Assembly: GCA_900752545.1 (NCBI GenBank)
Contig: CAADVS010000046.1
Coordinates: 1-47,493, forward strand
DNA from: an uncultured Collinsella sp.
GTDB taxonomy: Bacteria > Actinomycetota > Coriobacteriia > Coriobacteriales > Coriobacteriaceae
Length of the DNA: 47,493 bases
Direction: 5' to 3'
Position numbers and translations under genes: made by a program. Below are positions 24,684 to 33,117 of the stretch, in pieces. How positions within the stretch are numbered: position 1 is the stretch's first letter; each line of letters begins with the position of its first letter. Below the pieces are notes generated by a model. It did no database searches. It was not told the origin of the DNA and was given only the letters and a program-made list of their open reading frames with translations.

Positions 24684-26005
24684 TCGATACCGAGCACGTT
24701 AAATGCGATACCTGCACCGCCCCCGAGCCCATGGAGCTCGACGCCAGCGACGAGGCTTCGCGCGGCTGGCCCACCATGGACATAGAGACTAATCCCTACA
24801 AGGCGCAGTTCCCGCTGTTCCAACAGCATCCCGAGATCGCCTTCCTCGATAGCGCCGCTACTGCGCAGCGCCCCGCTTGCGTGCTCGACGCCGAGCGCGA
24901 TTTCTACCAGCGCATGAACGCCAACCCCCTGCGCGGCCTGTACTCGCTGTCCGTCGAGGCCACCGATGCCATCGCGAAGGTCCGCCAGCAGATCGCCGGC
25001 CTCATCGGCGCCGCTCAGGCCAACGAAGTCGTCTTCACCCGCAACACCAGCGAGTCGCTCAACCTGGTCGCCAAGAGCTTCGCGCCCACGGTGCTGGAGC
25101 CCGGCGACGAGGTCGTCATCACCATCATGGAGCACCACTCCAACCTGATCCCGTGGCAGCAGGTCTGCCGCGAGACCGGTGCCAAGCTCGTCTACCTCTA
25201 TCCCACCAAGACCGGCCAGCTCACCACTGAGGAGGTTCTGGCCAAGGTTGGCCCCAAGACCAAGATTCTGGCCGTGGGTCAGGTTTCTAACGTGCTGGGC
25301 GTCGAGAATCCGGTCAAGAACCTCGGCAAGCTCGTGCACAAGTACGGCGGCTATCTGGTCGTCGACGGCGCACAGTCGCTGCCGCACATGCCGGTCAACG
25401 TGGCCGATCTGGGCGCCGACTTCTTTGCCTTTAGCGCGCACAAGGCCATGGGCCCCATGGGCATCGGCGTGCTGTGGGGCAAGATGGACCTGCTCAACGC
25501 CATGCCACCCATGCTCACCGGCGGCGAGATGATCGATTCGGTCACCGAGCAGGACGCCGTCTGGGCGCCCGTCCCCGAGAAGTTCGAGGCCGGCACGCAG
25601 GATGCCGCCGGCATCTTCGCCACAGGCGCCGCCCTCGACTACCTCGTCAACACGGTGGGCTACGAAAACATCCAGGCCCGCGAGCAGGCACTCGTCCACT
25701 ACCTGATGGGCGAGCTCATGCAGCTCGACTTTGTCCAGATCATCGGCTCCATCTATTGGGACAACCATCACGGCGTCGTCAGCTTTAACGTCAAGGGCAT
25801 CCACCCGCACGACGTCGCGAGCATCATGGACATGGACGGCGTCTGCATCCGCGCCGGTCACCACTGCGCGCAGCCGCTGCTTACCTGGCTGGGCGTCGAG
25901 AACCTTGCCTGCTGCCGCGCCAGCGTGGCCTTCTACAACGACAAGGCCGACATCGACAAGTTCATCGCCGGCCTGCATCACGTTTGGAGCACGTTCAATG
26001 GGTAA
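24680..26005 (+). CDS. sufS: SufS, cysteine desulfurase, with N-terminal CxxC extension
   Basis: This 441-residue PLP enzyme removes sulfur from cysteine as a persulfide for Fe-S assembly. It has the SufS/Csd-type LDSAATAQRP, HHSNLIPWQ, the PLP lysine in FSAHKAMGPMGIGVL, and the mobile-loop Cys C396 in IRAGHHCAQPLL. SufS enzymes usually start close to the PLFQQHPEIAFLDSAA segment. Here about 35 extra residues precede it, including VKCDTCTAPEP with a C-x-x-C pair. The ATG at 24680 has GAGGAG upstream and overlaps the sufD stop by four bases. An internal ATG at 24777 would remove the extension but lacks a ribosome-binding site. It is followed by, and overlaps, sufU. Confidence 0.93.
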   Translation: MIDTEHVKCDTCTAPEPMELDASDEASRGWPTMDIETNPYKAQFPLFQQHPEIAFLDSAATAQRPACVLDAERDFYQRMNANPLRGLYSLSVEATDAIAKVRQQIAGLIGAAQANEVVFTRNTSESLNLVAKSFAPTVLEPGDEVVITIMEHHSNLIPWQQVCRETGAKLVYLYPTKTGQLTTEEVLAKVGPKTKILAVGQVSNVLGVENPVKNLGKLVHKYGGYLVVDGAQSLPHMPVNVADLGADFFAFSAHKAMGPMGIGVLWGKMDLLNAMPPMLTGGEMIDSVTEQDAVWAPVPEKFEAGTQDAAGIFATGAALDYLVNTVGYENIQAREQALVHYLMGELMQLDFVQIIGSIYWDNHHGVVSFNVKGIHPHDVASIMDMDGVCIRAGHHCAQPLLTWLGVENLACCRASVAFYNDKADIDKFIAGLHHVWSTFNG

Positions 26006-26432
26006 TCTGTACACCTCTACCACGTTTATGGAGCACAACTCGCACCCCGACTACAAGTACGAGATGGATGCCCCCACGCACGAGCACGACGGCATCAACC
26101 CCAGCTGCGGCGATGAGCTCACTCTGCAGCTGCGTGTCGAGAACAACGTGATCGAGGAGGCCTCCTTTACCGGTCACGGCTGCGCCATCAGCCAGGCCAG
26201 CGCCGATATCATGGCCGACCTCATCACCGGCGAGACGGTCGAGGAAGCACGTCGTCTGGCAGGGCTTTTCCTCGCCATGATCCGTGGCGAGCAGCTCTCC
26301 GAGGAGGACCTGGAAGACCTGGACGAGGCCGCCCAGCTCCAGGACATCTCGCACATGCCTGCCCGCGTCAAATGCGCCGAGCTCGCCTGGCGCACCCTCG
26401 ACGGCATGCTCGAGGGGCAAGCTAACCAGTAG
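25998..26432 (+). CDS. sufU: SufU, zinc-dependent sulfur-transfer protein
   Basis: This 144-residue SufU has the four zinc-site residues of the family: C37 and D39 in NPSCGDEL, C62 in GHGCAISQAS and C126 in ARVKCAELAW. SufU accepts persulfide sulfur from SufS and passes it to SufB. The presence of the insert between the second and third Cys marks SufU rather than IscU. Its start codon lies eight bases inside sufS, and no SufE is present, so SufS-SufU is the sulfur-relay pair. It is the last gene of the operon and is followed by an intrinsic terminator. Confidence 0.93.
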   Translation: MGNLYTSTTFMEHNSHPDYKYEMDAPTHEHDGINPSCGDELTLQLRVENNVIEEASFTGHGCAISQASADIMADLITGETVEEARRLAGLFLAMIRGEQLSEEDLEDLDEAAQLQDISHMPARVKCAELAWRTLDGMLEGQANQ

Positions 26433-26461
26433 CGGATGCCCCAAATCCAAGGATTTTGATT

Positions 26462-26494
26462 GCCGAGTCGCCCGATAAGGGCGGCTCGGTTTTT
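26462..26494 (+). terminator. Intrinsic terminator of the suf operon
   Basis: The stem (26462-26473 with 26479-26489, one bulge) has a 5-nt loop and is followed by five T. It lies 30 bases past the sufU stop. Confidence 0.85.
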
Positions 26495-26693
26495 CATAAC
26501 GAGCGCACACGCAGCTCATGCGTCCGCGCCCCGTCTGTCATTTATCGCACGGCCAACCGCAAACACGAGCGTTTTTCACCGTACCAAAGGCTTGCGCCAG
26601 AGCCACGGGCACCCCAAGCAACGCCCCATGCCCAGTCCTGCTGGGCTCCGGTTCGCTTCGCGCCCGCCACAGACGGGTCCCATAGGGTGCGGC

Positions 26694-26927
26694 GTGCATT
26701 TTTGCGAGTTTTCAGCACGCCAAGTTGCGTGTATACGCATTGAAAGCGTTAATCAACGTCTCCAGGCACCCTTTTATATCGTTTTAGAACAAGCATCGTG
26801 GTCTCAGGGGTCACAAGCATGCGCTTTGGAGGCACATCGGCAGGCATAAATGGCTTCGGGACCCATATATTTCAAGATTACGACGGTGCCGACAGCACCA
26901 CGATGCTGAAAACTCCGCTTTTTGCAC
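26694..26927. repeat. Imperfect inverted repeats in a gene-free stretch
   Basis: The stretch 26495-27087 holds no gene that I can support. GTGCATTTTTGCGAGTTTTCAGCA (26694-26717) returns in inverted, partly altered form at 26904-26927, with 12 matching bases at one end and GTGCA at the other. A second 11-bp inverted pair, AGCATCGTGGT (26791) and its complement (26898), lies inside. It could be a small non-autonomous mobile element or a decayed one; it lies next to the dead transposase gene. Confidence 0.4.
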
Positions 26928-27087
26928 GGTGTGGACGGGGGTAGGCGCGGGTAAAACCGGACTGAGCCGTATTTTTATGCAAGACGGCAATCGTTCTATG
27001 CATATCAAGAAGTGCAGTCAGCGTACCAAGCATTTAGAACGCAGGTTGCGGCGCATGAACGACCCCAGCCGCGATGCACAGGCAGCC

Positions 27088-27900
27088 CTACATCACGTTT
27101 CCGCCAGCCCGCATCGCCGTCCCCGTGCGGGTCCGCACAATACGAGAAACCGTACTTTTGCCAATCCCGGTATAGTGCTCAATCTGACGCACCGTAAATC
27201 CGGCATCGCGCAATCCAACGATAACGGCATCGCGCCGCGCCGGCGGTGCGGCTTTAACCCCGTGGAGCGGAGCCCCGAGGCTCTTCGCCAACCTGTCGGC
27301 AAAGGCGTGGCGTTCCCACTCCGTCTCTTTCATATCGCACAGCACCGGTTCGCCGCCGTCGGGCATCGCTAGCGAATAGGCAATAAAGCCCTCGGCAGAA
27401 CCAAAAAGTTCAAGTACACAAGAAGGATCGGAAAATCCCCTCGTGACATCGGCCGCATCGCTGTCGTAAGCGCGCAGATGCTCCGCAAAGCTGCTCCAGG
27501 GATAACGCTCGATTAGGCTAATGCCCTCCTCCTGCGGATCGGCGTGTACGGAGCGAATAGCCTCCATCACCTGCCAGTCGGTATCGAGCGAGCGGCGCTC
27601 AAAACGCTCACGAAATAGGCAGCCCGCGCGCCCAGCGCGCTTATTGAACCGACGAGCATACGTCAACAGCAGCCGCTGCATAGCAGCGCTCATTTCGTCC
27701 TCGTAATCCAAAAGCACCAGATCCACGTAGTCGCTCATGAGACACCAGGCCACAATCGTCACCTGGGCATCGCGGCAGCAGTCGCGCATCAGTTCCAAAA
27801 ACTCCCACCGGTCCTCGTCGCTCTCAAAGATCAACTGCCCGCCCATACCGCGGGCACAAACATGGTAAAAACCGGTGATCGTTTTCCAAACGCGCTGCAT
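27088..27900 (-). CDS. RAYT-type (Y1/IS200-like) transposase relative lacking catalytic residues, with HTH
   Basis: This 270-residue protein has the fold order of REP-associated tyrosine transposases: ITGFYHVCARGMGGQLIF, then IVAWCLMSDYVDLVLLD, then LFRERFERRSL, then EAIRSVHADPQEEGI and RYPWSSFAEHL. The intact relative at 44619-45377 reads GNHIHLL and IRYIHLNP at the two active-site positions. Here the HUH pair is Y58 and D60, and the catalytic Tyr is S117, so it should not cut DNA. The C-terminal part (RDAVIVGLRDAGFTVRQIEHYTGIGKSTVSRIVR) is a clear helix-turn-helix. The frame is fully open over 813 bases despite these losses, which suggests a retained, perhaps DNA-binding, role. No copies of the 37-bp hairpin repeat flank it. 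Confidence 0.75.
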   Translation of the reverse strand: MQRVWKTITGFYHVCARGMGGQLIFESDEDRWEFLELMRDCCRDAQVTIVAWCLMSDYVDLVLLDYEDEMSAAMQRLLLTYARRFNKRAGRAGCLFRERFERRSLDTDWQVMEAIRSVHADPQEEGISLIERYPWSSFAEHLRAYDSDAADVTRGFSDPSCVLELFGSAEGFIAYSLAMPDGGEPVLCDMKETEWERHAFADRLAKSLGAPLHGVKAAPPARRDAVIVGLRDAGFTVRQIEHYTGIGKSTVSRIVRTRTGTAMRAGGNVM

Positions 27901-28291
27901 GGCGCTCCCTTCGCCGGGATCTGCTTACCATCCAATACATCACGATTGAAACGTGCCATCAAAACATTCACGCAAAATGGCACCCGTCGACGGTAAAAGG
28001 CGGCAATCCGATGGCGAACGGCAATATAGCCACAGGTCAGGCAACGCTGTCTTGCCAAAAGCTTGACCAGAACCGCCCCATTCAACGGACCGCACAACCG
28101 CAAACAGTCTCGTTAAATCGTTTCAATTGAAAGTTCCGCGCTTCTCGCTACGAAAACTGCGCCGTTCGCCGAATATTCCGTGCATTTCGCGGTATTATAG
28201 GGGCTGCATGTCATGTCCCTTTCGAAGGGTCGCCCGGCAATCGCCAGCCACGACCCCCAGACGGGACGCCAACACGATAGAGAGGAGAGGC
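27901..28291 (+). other. Leader region upstream of the IscU-like gene
   Basis: No gene is visible. A TATTAT box at 28193-28198 could be a -10, but no good -35 precedes it. A small hairpin, CCCTTTCGAAGGG, lies at 28217-28229. The ribosome-binding site GGAGAGG is just before the ATG at 28292. Confidence 0.35.
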
Positions 28292-29026
28292 ATGCAGTAC
28301 TCACAGGAAGTGGAGAACATGTGCCCCGTTGCCAAGGGTGCATACCACGGCCCCGCACCCATCCCCGAGGAGGGCAAGTGGGTCCAGGCTAAGGAGATTT
28401 CCGACATCTCCGGTCTTACGCACGGTGTGGGTTGGTGCGCACCTCAGCAGGGCGCCTGCAAGCTCACGCTGAACGTCAAGGACGGCATCATCGAGGAGGC
28501 CCTCGTTGAGACCATCGGCTGCTCGGGCATGACCCACTCTGCCGCCATGGCTTCCGAGATCCTTCCCGGTAAGACCATCCTCGAGGCCCTCAACACCGAC
28601 CTCGTCTGCGACGCCATCAACGTTGCTATGCGCGAGATCTTCCTGCAGATCGTTTACGGCCGCAGCCAGACCGCGTTCTCCGAGGGCGGCCTGCCCGTGG
28701 GCGCCTCCCTCGACGACCTCGGCAAGGGCCTTCGCTCTCAGGTCGGCACCATGTTCGGCACCAAGGCCAAGGGCGCTCGTTACCTCGAGCTCGCTCAGGG
28801 CTACGTCACCCGCATGGCTCTCAACGACAAGAACGAGATCATCGCATTCGAGTTCCTGAACCTCGGCAAGTTCACCGACGCCGTCAAGGCCGGCAAGACC
28901 CCCGAGGAGGCCATCGCTGGCGCTATGGGCCACTATGGTCAGTGGGAGAACGCTGCCAAGTACATCGACCCGCGCACCGACGAGGAGACTCACTCCGTCG
29001 CCAGCGTGTTCCCGGTTCACGAGTAG
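28292..29026 (+). CDS. IscU/NifU-like iron-sulfur scaffold protein, noncanonical ligand motif
   Basis: The 244-residue protein has an IscU/NifU-N-like core at residues about 40-120: GVGWCAPQQGACKLTLNVKD, IGCSGMTHSAAMASEILPGK and LVCDAIN. In IscU and NifU the first element reads GAPxCGD. Here the order is WCAPQQGAC, so C49 and C56 flank the turn and the usual Asp is gone. C77 and C106 match the second and third ligand positions. Residues 120-244 have no recognised match. Codon use is strongly biased (mostly CTC/CTG, GAG and AAG), which suggests high expression. It lies 18 bases ahead of a GGGtGRT gene and shares its terminator. The role is probably Fe-S or metal handling linked to that partner; the function is not known to me. 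Confidence 0.75.
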   Translation: MQYSQEVENMCPVAKGAYHGPAPIPEEGKWVQAKEISDISGLTHGVGWCAPQQGACKLTLNVKDGIIEEALVETIGCSGMTHSAAMASEILPGKTILEALNTDLVCDAINVAMREIFLQIVYGRSQTAFSEGGLPVGASLDDLGKGLRSQVGTMFGTKAKGARYLELAQGYVTRMALNDKNEIIAFEFLNLGKFTDAVKAGKTPEEAIAGAMGHYGQWENAAKYIDPRTDEETHSVASVFPVHE

Positions 29027-29044
29027 AAAGGGAGGGAAATAACT

Positions 29045-30049
29045 ATGACTGTTACGTTCGAAGGTTACGAGCGCCGCGCTGACAAGATCAACAAGTGCCT
29101 CGCCGACAACGGCATCGCCTCCCTCGAGGAAGCTCTGCAGATCTGCACCGACAAGGGCTTCAACCCGCGTGAGATCGTCAACAACACCCAGTCCATCGCC
29201 TTCCAGAACGCCGAGTGGGCCTACACCCTCGGTTGCGCTCTCGCTGTCAAGCGTGGCGCCAAGTCCGCTTCTGAGGCTGCCGCCATCATCGGCGAGGGCA
29301 TCCAGGCCTTCACCGTTCCCGGCTCCGTCGCCGAGGACCGCAAGGTCGGTCTGGGCCACGGCAACCTGGGCGCTATGCTGCTCTCCGACGACACCGAGTG
29401 CTTCGCCTTCCTGGCAGGTCACGAGTCCTTCGCTGCCGCTGAGGGTGCTATCGGCCTGGCTCTGAACGCCAACAAGGCTCGCAAGAAGCCGCTGCGCGTC
29501 ATCCTCAACGGTCTGGGCAAGGACGCTGCTCAGATCATCGCCCGCATCAACGGCTTCACCTACGTGAAGACCCAGTTCGACTACTTCACGGGCGAGCTCA
29601 AGGTCGTCGAGACCATCCCCTACTCCGATGGTCCCCGCGCCGCCGTCAACTGCTACGGCGCCGACGACGTCCGCGAGGGCGTTGCCATCATGTGGCACGA
29701 GAACGTCGACATCTCGATCACCGGTAACTCCACCAACCCCACGCGCTTCCAGCACCCCGTCGCTGGCACCTACAAGAAGGAGCGCCTCGAGGCTGGCAAG
29801 AAGTACTTCTCCGTCGCTTCTGGTGGCGGCACTGGCCGTACCCTGCACCCGGACAACATGGGCGCCGGCCCTGCCTCTTACGGCATGACCGACACCATGG
29901 GCCGTATGCACTCCGACGCCCAGTTCGCCGGTTCTTCCTCCGTGCCTGCGCACGTCGACATGATGGGTCTCATCGGCATGGGCAACAACCCCATGGTCGG
30001 TGCCACCGTCGCCTGCGCTGTCGCCGTCGAGGAGGCCCTCAAGGCCTAG
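29045..30049 (+). CDS. GGGtGRT family protein, function unknown
   Basis: The 334-residue protein carries the motif that names the family, SGGGTGRTLHPDNMGAGPA, at about residues 260-278, followed by SYGMTDTMGRMHSD. The N-terminal half includes FNPREIVNNTQSIAFQNAEWAY, and the middle has VPGSVAEDRKVGLGHGNLGAMLL, a Gly-rich stretch that could form a nucleotide or substrate loop. No signal peptide or membrane segment is seen, so it is cytoplasmic. The ATG at 29045 follows AAGGGAGGG. It lies directly behind the IscU-like scaffold gene, with the same highly biased codon use. As far as I know this pairing recurs in gut anaerobes and no biochemical role has been assigned. Confidence 0.85.
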   Translation: MTVTFEGYERRADKINKCLADNGIASLEEALQICTDKGFNPREIVNNTQSIAFQNAEWAYTLGCALAVKRGAKSASEAAAIIGEGIQAFTVPGSVAEDRKVGLGHGNLGAMLLSDDTECFAFLAGHESFAAAEGAIGLALNANKARKKPLRVILNGLGKDAAQIIARINGFTYVKTQFDYFTGELKVVETIPYSDGPRAAVNCYGADDVREGVAIMWHENVDISITGNSTNPTRFQHPVAGTYKKERLEAGKKYFSVASGGGTGRTLHPDNMGAGPASYGMTDTMGRMHSDAQFAGSSSVPAHVDMMGLIGMGNNPMVGATVACAVAVEEALKA

Positions 30050-30084
30050 TCGCGCCCGCGCGATGCTCATATAGCTGAGCTTTG

Positions 30085-30117
30085 GAGCCGCTACCTTTCG
30101 AGGTAGCGGCTCTTTTT
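30085..30117 (+). terminator. Strong intrinsic terminator after the GGGtGRT gene
   Basis: A perfect 12-bp stem (30085-30096 with 30101-30112) with a UUCG tetraloop is followed by five T. Confidence 0.93.
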
Positions 30118-30305
30118 GTTTGCGCTGGCGCAGGGTAGCTAATGCCGATATATCAGCTGGGGCGAAATGCAAGATGTGATGAGATGGAGCGTCAGAGCGT
30201 CCATGACGCCCACCAGCCATATTTGCCCTTTACCGATTTGCCGGGTCTTTGCGGCCCCATTGCCGATCACCCGTGCGACAATGCGCCGGACGAGAAAGGA
30301 ATCCG

Positions 30306-31832
30306 ATGGAATCGACTGATGTACTGGTAATTGGATCTGGCATTGCGGGCCTTTGTGCCGCCATCGAAGCGGCACGCACGGGTGCAACCGTCACTGTGGC
30401 AAGCGCCGGCAAGACCATGAGTGGATCGAGCTTCTTCCCGGGTACCTGGGGCCTCGGCCTCATCGGTCCCGTCGACGAAGACGACGAGCAGGACCTCATC
30501 GACACCATCCAGACCGTCGGCGGCGGCGTTGCCGACCCCGAACTCGTCCAAACGTTCGTCCACGGCATTCCCCAAGCGATTGACTGGCTCGAGCAAGACC
30601 TGGGCGTTGAGCTCCAGCGTCCGCAAAGCGCCGAGAGTGCTCAGCAAAAGCAATTTATCCCCTGCTTTGACCACAAGACGCGCATGTGGCGCGGCCTCAC
30701 CCGCAAGCCCCTTGAGGACGCTCTGACGACCCAGATCGAGTCGCTCGGCATTCGCCTGCTCCCCCGCCATGAGCTTATCGACCTTGTTGAGGACACGAAC
30801 GGCAGAATAACCGGAACCGTACTCTACGACCTTACCGAAAATCGAATCGTGCCCTTTGCTGCCAAGGCCACGATCATCGCAGCCGGTGGCACAGGCGGCC
30901 TGTTCGAGCGCAGCCTTACGTCGGCTGATGTGCTCAGCTCCTCGCAGGCCATCGCACTCGCGCACGGCGCATCGCTTACTAATATAGAGTTCATGCAGAT
31001 GATGCCCGGCTTCATCGAGCCCAAGCGCAACCTGGTCTTCAACGAGAAAACCTGGCGCTACGTACATGTAGACCAGCCGGTAGATATTGCCGACGACAAG
31101 CTGAACGACCTGCTCGAGCAGCGCTCTGGATATGGTCCCTTCACGTCACGCTTGGCCTCCCGCGCTATCGATCTTGCCATCGATCAGGCAGGCGCCGAAG
31201 GCCTGGCACTCCGCTACGACTTCCCCCGCGAGGATGTCCCAGAGTTTGTGCAGACCTTTGCCACCTGGCTGCAAGACGAGCACGGCATCGCCCCGACGGA
31301 CGAGATGCGCGTTGCGATGTATGCCCACGCCGCTAACGGCGGCATCAAGATCGATAAGACCGCGTACACGGGCGTTGAGGGCCTCTACGCTTGCGGCGAG
31401 GCGACAGGCGGCATGCACGGAGCCGACCGCATTGGTGGCTTATCAAGTGCCAACGGCATCGTGTTCGGGCGCATCGCAGGCGCATCGGCAGCCCTTGCAG
31501 CGCAGAAAGAGCCTAAGACAGCCCTGAAGGCGGATATCGCCCTCCCCCAGCACGGCATTGCCACAACAGATGCCGAGCGCCTGACCCGCAGCCTTAAGCA
31601 CACGATGAGTACCTATTGCATGATCAACCGCACCGAAACAGGCCTATCCGAAGCACTACACGAGCTTGAGGGCTTGAAGACGGAGGCAACGACCTTGAGC
31701 ACACAGAAAGCCCAGGACAGCGAAGTCGCAGCCCTCGCCCGCCTGCAATCGCAGATTCAGCTGGCACAGGAAATGGTCAAAGCCATGCGTAAGCGGACCG
31801 AAAGTCTCGGATCGCACTATCGAGCGGATTAA
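30306..31832 (+). CDS. FAD-dependent oxidoreductase of the fumarate reductase/L-aspartate oxidase superfamily
   Basis: The 508-residue flavoprotein has an N-terminal Rossmann FAD motif VLVIGSGIAGLCAAIEA (residues 6-22), IIAAGGTGGLFE in the middle, and the superfamily's C-terminal FAD motif GLYACGEATGGMHGADRIGG at about residues 356-375. The helical tail follows (RSLKHTMSTYCMINRTETGL). The overall shape is closest to L-aspartate oxidase and fumarate reductase flavoprotein. At residues about 229-237, where those enzymes have a QFHPT-type substrate segment, it reads FMQMMPGFI, so the substrate His is not visible. I therefore leave the substrate open. No nadA or nadC is nearby. The ATG at 30306 has AAAGGA upstream. 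Confidence 0.75.
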   Translation: MESTDVLVIGSGIAGLCAAIEAARTGATVTVASAGKTMSGSSFFPGTWGLGLIGPVDEDDEQDLIDTIQTVGGGVADPELVQTFVHGIPQAIDWLEQDLGVELQRPQSAESAQQKQFIPCFDHKTRMWRGLTRKPLEDALTTQIESLGIRLLPRHELIDLVEDTNGRITGTVLYDLTENRIVPFAAKATIIAAGGTGGLFERSLTSADVLSSSQAIALAHGASLTNIEFMQMMPGFIEPKRNLVFNEKTWRYVHVDQPVDIADDKLNDLLEQRSGYGPFTSRLASRAIDLAIDQAGAEGLALRYDFPREDVPEFVQTFATWLQDEHGIAPTDEMRVAMYAHAANGGIKIDKTAYTGVEGLYACGEATGGMHGADRIGGLSSANGIVFGRIAGASAALAAQKEPKTALKADIALPQHGIATTDAERLTRSLKHTMSTYCMINRTETGLSEALHELEGLKTEATTLSTQKAQDSEVAALARLQSQIQLAQEMVKAMRKRTESLGSHYRAD

Positions 31833-31874
31833 ACCGGACACCTATCTAAAGCAGAACACAATCAATCGATATCC

Positions 31875-31910
31875 ATGGGCCCCGTGAGCTTGAAGCAGCA
31901 CGGGGCCCAT
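31875..31910 (+). terminator. Long perfect hairpin after the FAD enzyme
   Basis: A perfect 12-bp stem (31875-31886 with 31899-31910) with a 12-nt loop lies 42 bases past the stop. There is no T tract, so it may be a weak terminator or transcript-end stabiliser. A smaller 6-bp hairpin follows at 31951-31965 in the leader of the next gene. Confidence 0.6.
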
Positions 31911-31993
31911 TCGTGTCCGCACGACAGCGTATCCTTATTCTGAATACAGAGCGGGCAAAGCCCGCATAGAAAATAGACCAGCGAGGAGGAGAT

Positions 31994-32854
31994 ATGGACA
32001 GTAGAGATATCGAGAAGTGGCGTGTCGAACTTGATAGCTACGCCAATGTGGAAGACGGCGTTGAGTATTGGCTCGCACGCGATTTAATGGAACCCATGGG
32101 GTACACTCGATGGGAGAACTTCGCCGAAGTTGTTAAGAGGGCAAAAGTCTCGTGCGAAACAAACAAAACTCCAGTTGATTCCCATTTTCGTGACACCACG
32201 AAAATGGTAACTGCCGGTGTCGCCGCTCGCGCGGTTAAAGACTACAAACTTACGCGCTATGCATGCTATTTAATCGCACAGAACGGAGATTCAAACAAGC
32301 CAGAGATCGCGCTCGCCCAGGCATACTTTGCCGTGCAGACGCGCCGCCAAGAGCTCATAGAGCAGCGCTTCGCAGAGATTCAGCGCTTGCAGGCGCGCCA
32401 CTCGCTATCCGATTCAGAGAAACAGCTCTCGGGTATTGCGTTCAAACGCGGCGTGGACTCCAAAGGATTCGCGATCATCAAGTCGAAGGGCGATGAGGCG
32501 TTATTCGGCGGCAGAAGCACGGCGGAAATGAAGCAGCAGCTCGGCGTACCCAAGAGCGCAGCATTGGCGGACAGGTTAGCCGATGTCCTCATCAAAGCAA
32601 AGGACCTTACGAACTCGATGACGGCCTTCAACGCCGAGGAACACGACCTGTACGGCCTGGACCAGATCAAGCAAGAGCACGTCGAGAACAACATAAGCGT
32701 GCGTGGCAGCCTCATCGACCGCGGAATTGTCCCCGAGAACCTACCGCCTGCCGAGGATACAAAAAAGCTCGAGCGTCGCGTGAAGGCAGACGAGAAGAAG
32801 CTCAAGGAGGGTACTGACGGTTTTACCGATCCCCAGGGTAGGCTCGATCTGTGA
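31994..32854 (+). CDS. dinD: DinD-like DNA damage-inducible protein D
   Basis: This 286-residue protein matches the DinD family in layout. It has an N-terminal BRO-type region (DGVEYWLARDLMEPMGYTRWENFAEVVKRAK), then YKLTRYACYLIAQNGD, and a middle GVDSKGFAIIKSKGDEALFGG. A later NISVRGSLIDRGIVPENLPPAEDTKKLERR segment is typical of DinD. E. coli DinD modulates RecA filaments and is LexA-controlled. I see no clear LexA box in the 80 bases upstream, so SOS control is not shown here. The ATG at 31994 follows GAGGAGGAG. The gene lies next to a tRNA cluster with a duplicated 3' end, a common place for mobile cargo. Confidence 0.8.
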   Translation: MDSRDIEKWRVELDSYANVEDGVEYWLARDLMEPMGYTRWENFAEVVKRAKVSCETNKTPVDSHFRDTTKMVTAGVAARAVKDYKLTRYACYLIAQNGDSNKPEIALAQAYFAVQTRRQELIEQRFAEIQRLQARHSLSDSEKQLSGIAFKRGVDSKGFAIIKSKGDEALFGGRSTAEMKQQLGVPKSAALADRLADVLIKAKDLTNSMTAFNAEEHDLYGLDQIKQEHVENNISVRGSLIDRGIVPENLPPAEDTKKLERRVKADEKKLKEGTDGFTDPQGRLDL

Positions 32855-32873
32855 AAGCGGCTGTGCCCTTTCG

Positions 32874-32958
32874 GGTTCGACCCCATGCGTGGTCAACAAA
32901 AAAGCGACCAGCCTGAGCCAGTCGCTTTACAATGTTTTGGTGGGCCGTCAGGGGGTCA
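32874..32958 (-). repeat. First copy of a duplicated tRNA-Lys 3' end plus terminator
   Basis: About 85 bases here match 33049-33135 closely: the stretch GGTTCGACCCCATGCG, the terminator hairpin (32898-32928 here, minus strand) and the first bases of the tRNA-Lys 3' end (TGGGCCGTCAGGGGGTC). In this copy the tRNA sequence then stops. It is a partial duplication of the end of the tRNA gene, of the kind left at attachment sites of integrative elements. Confidence 0.7.
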
Positions 32959-33073
32959 GCCTGCTGCGCAGGCGGTCGCTGCGGCGCTTCGCGCCTTGCG
33001 CGCTGCGCTGGCAAATGCTTACGCATTTCCTCAGCTCCGCGCCCCGACGGGTTCGACCCCATGCGAGGTTAAC

Positions 33074-33104
33074 AAAAAAGCGACCAGCCTAAGCCAGTCG
33101 CTTT
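33074..33104 (-). terminator. Intrinsic terminator of the tRNA cluster
   Basis: On the minus strand a GC-rich stem with an AG-containing loop is followed by six T (33074-33079). It lies about 14 bases past the 3' end of the last tRNA-Lys. A second copy is at 32898-32928. Confidence 0.8.
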
Positions 33105-33117
33105 AACATGCTTTGGG

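Noticed and set aside
31911..31993. LexA (SOS) box upstream of dinD
   Set aside because: No GAAC-N4-GTTC-type palindrome is present; only a GCGGGC hairpin is found.
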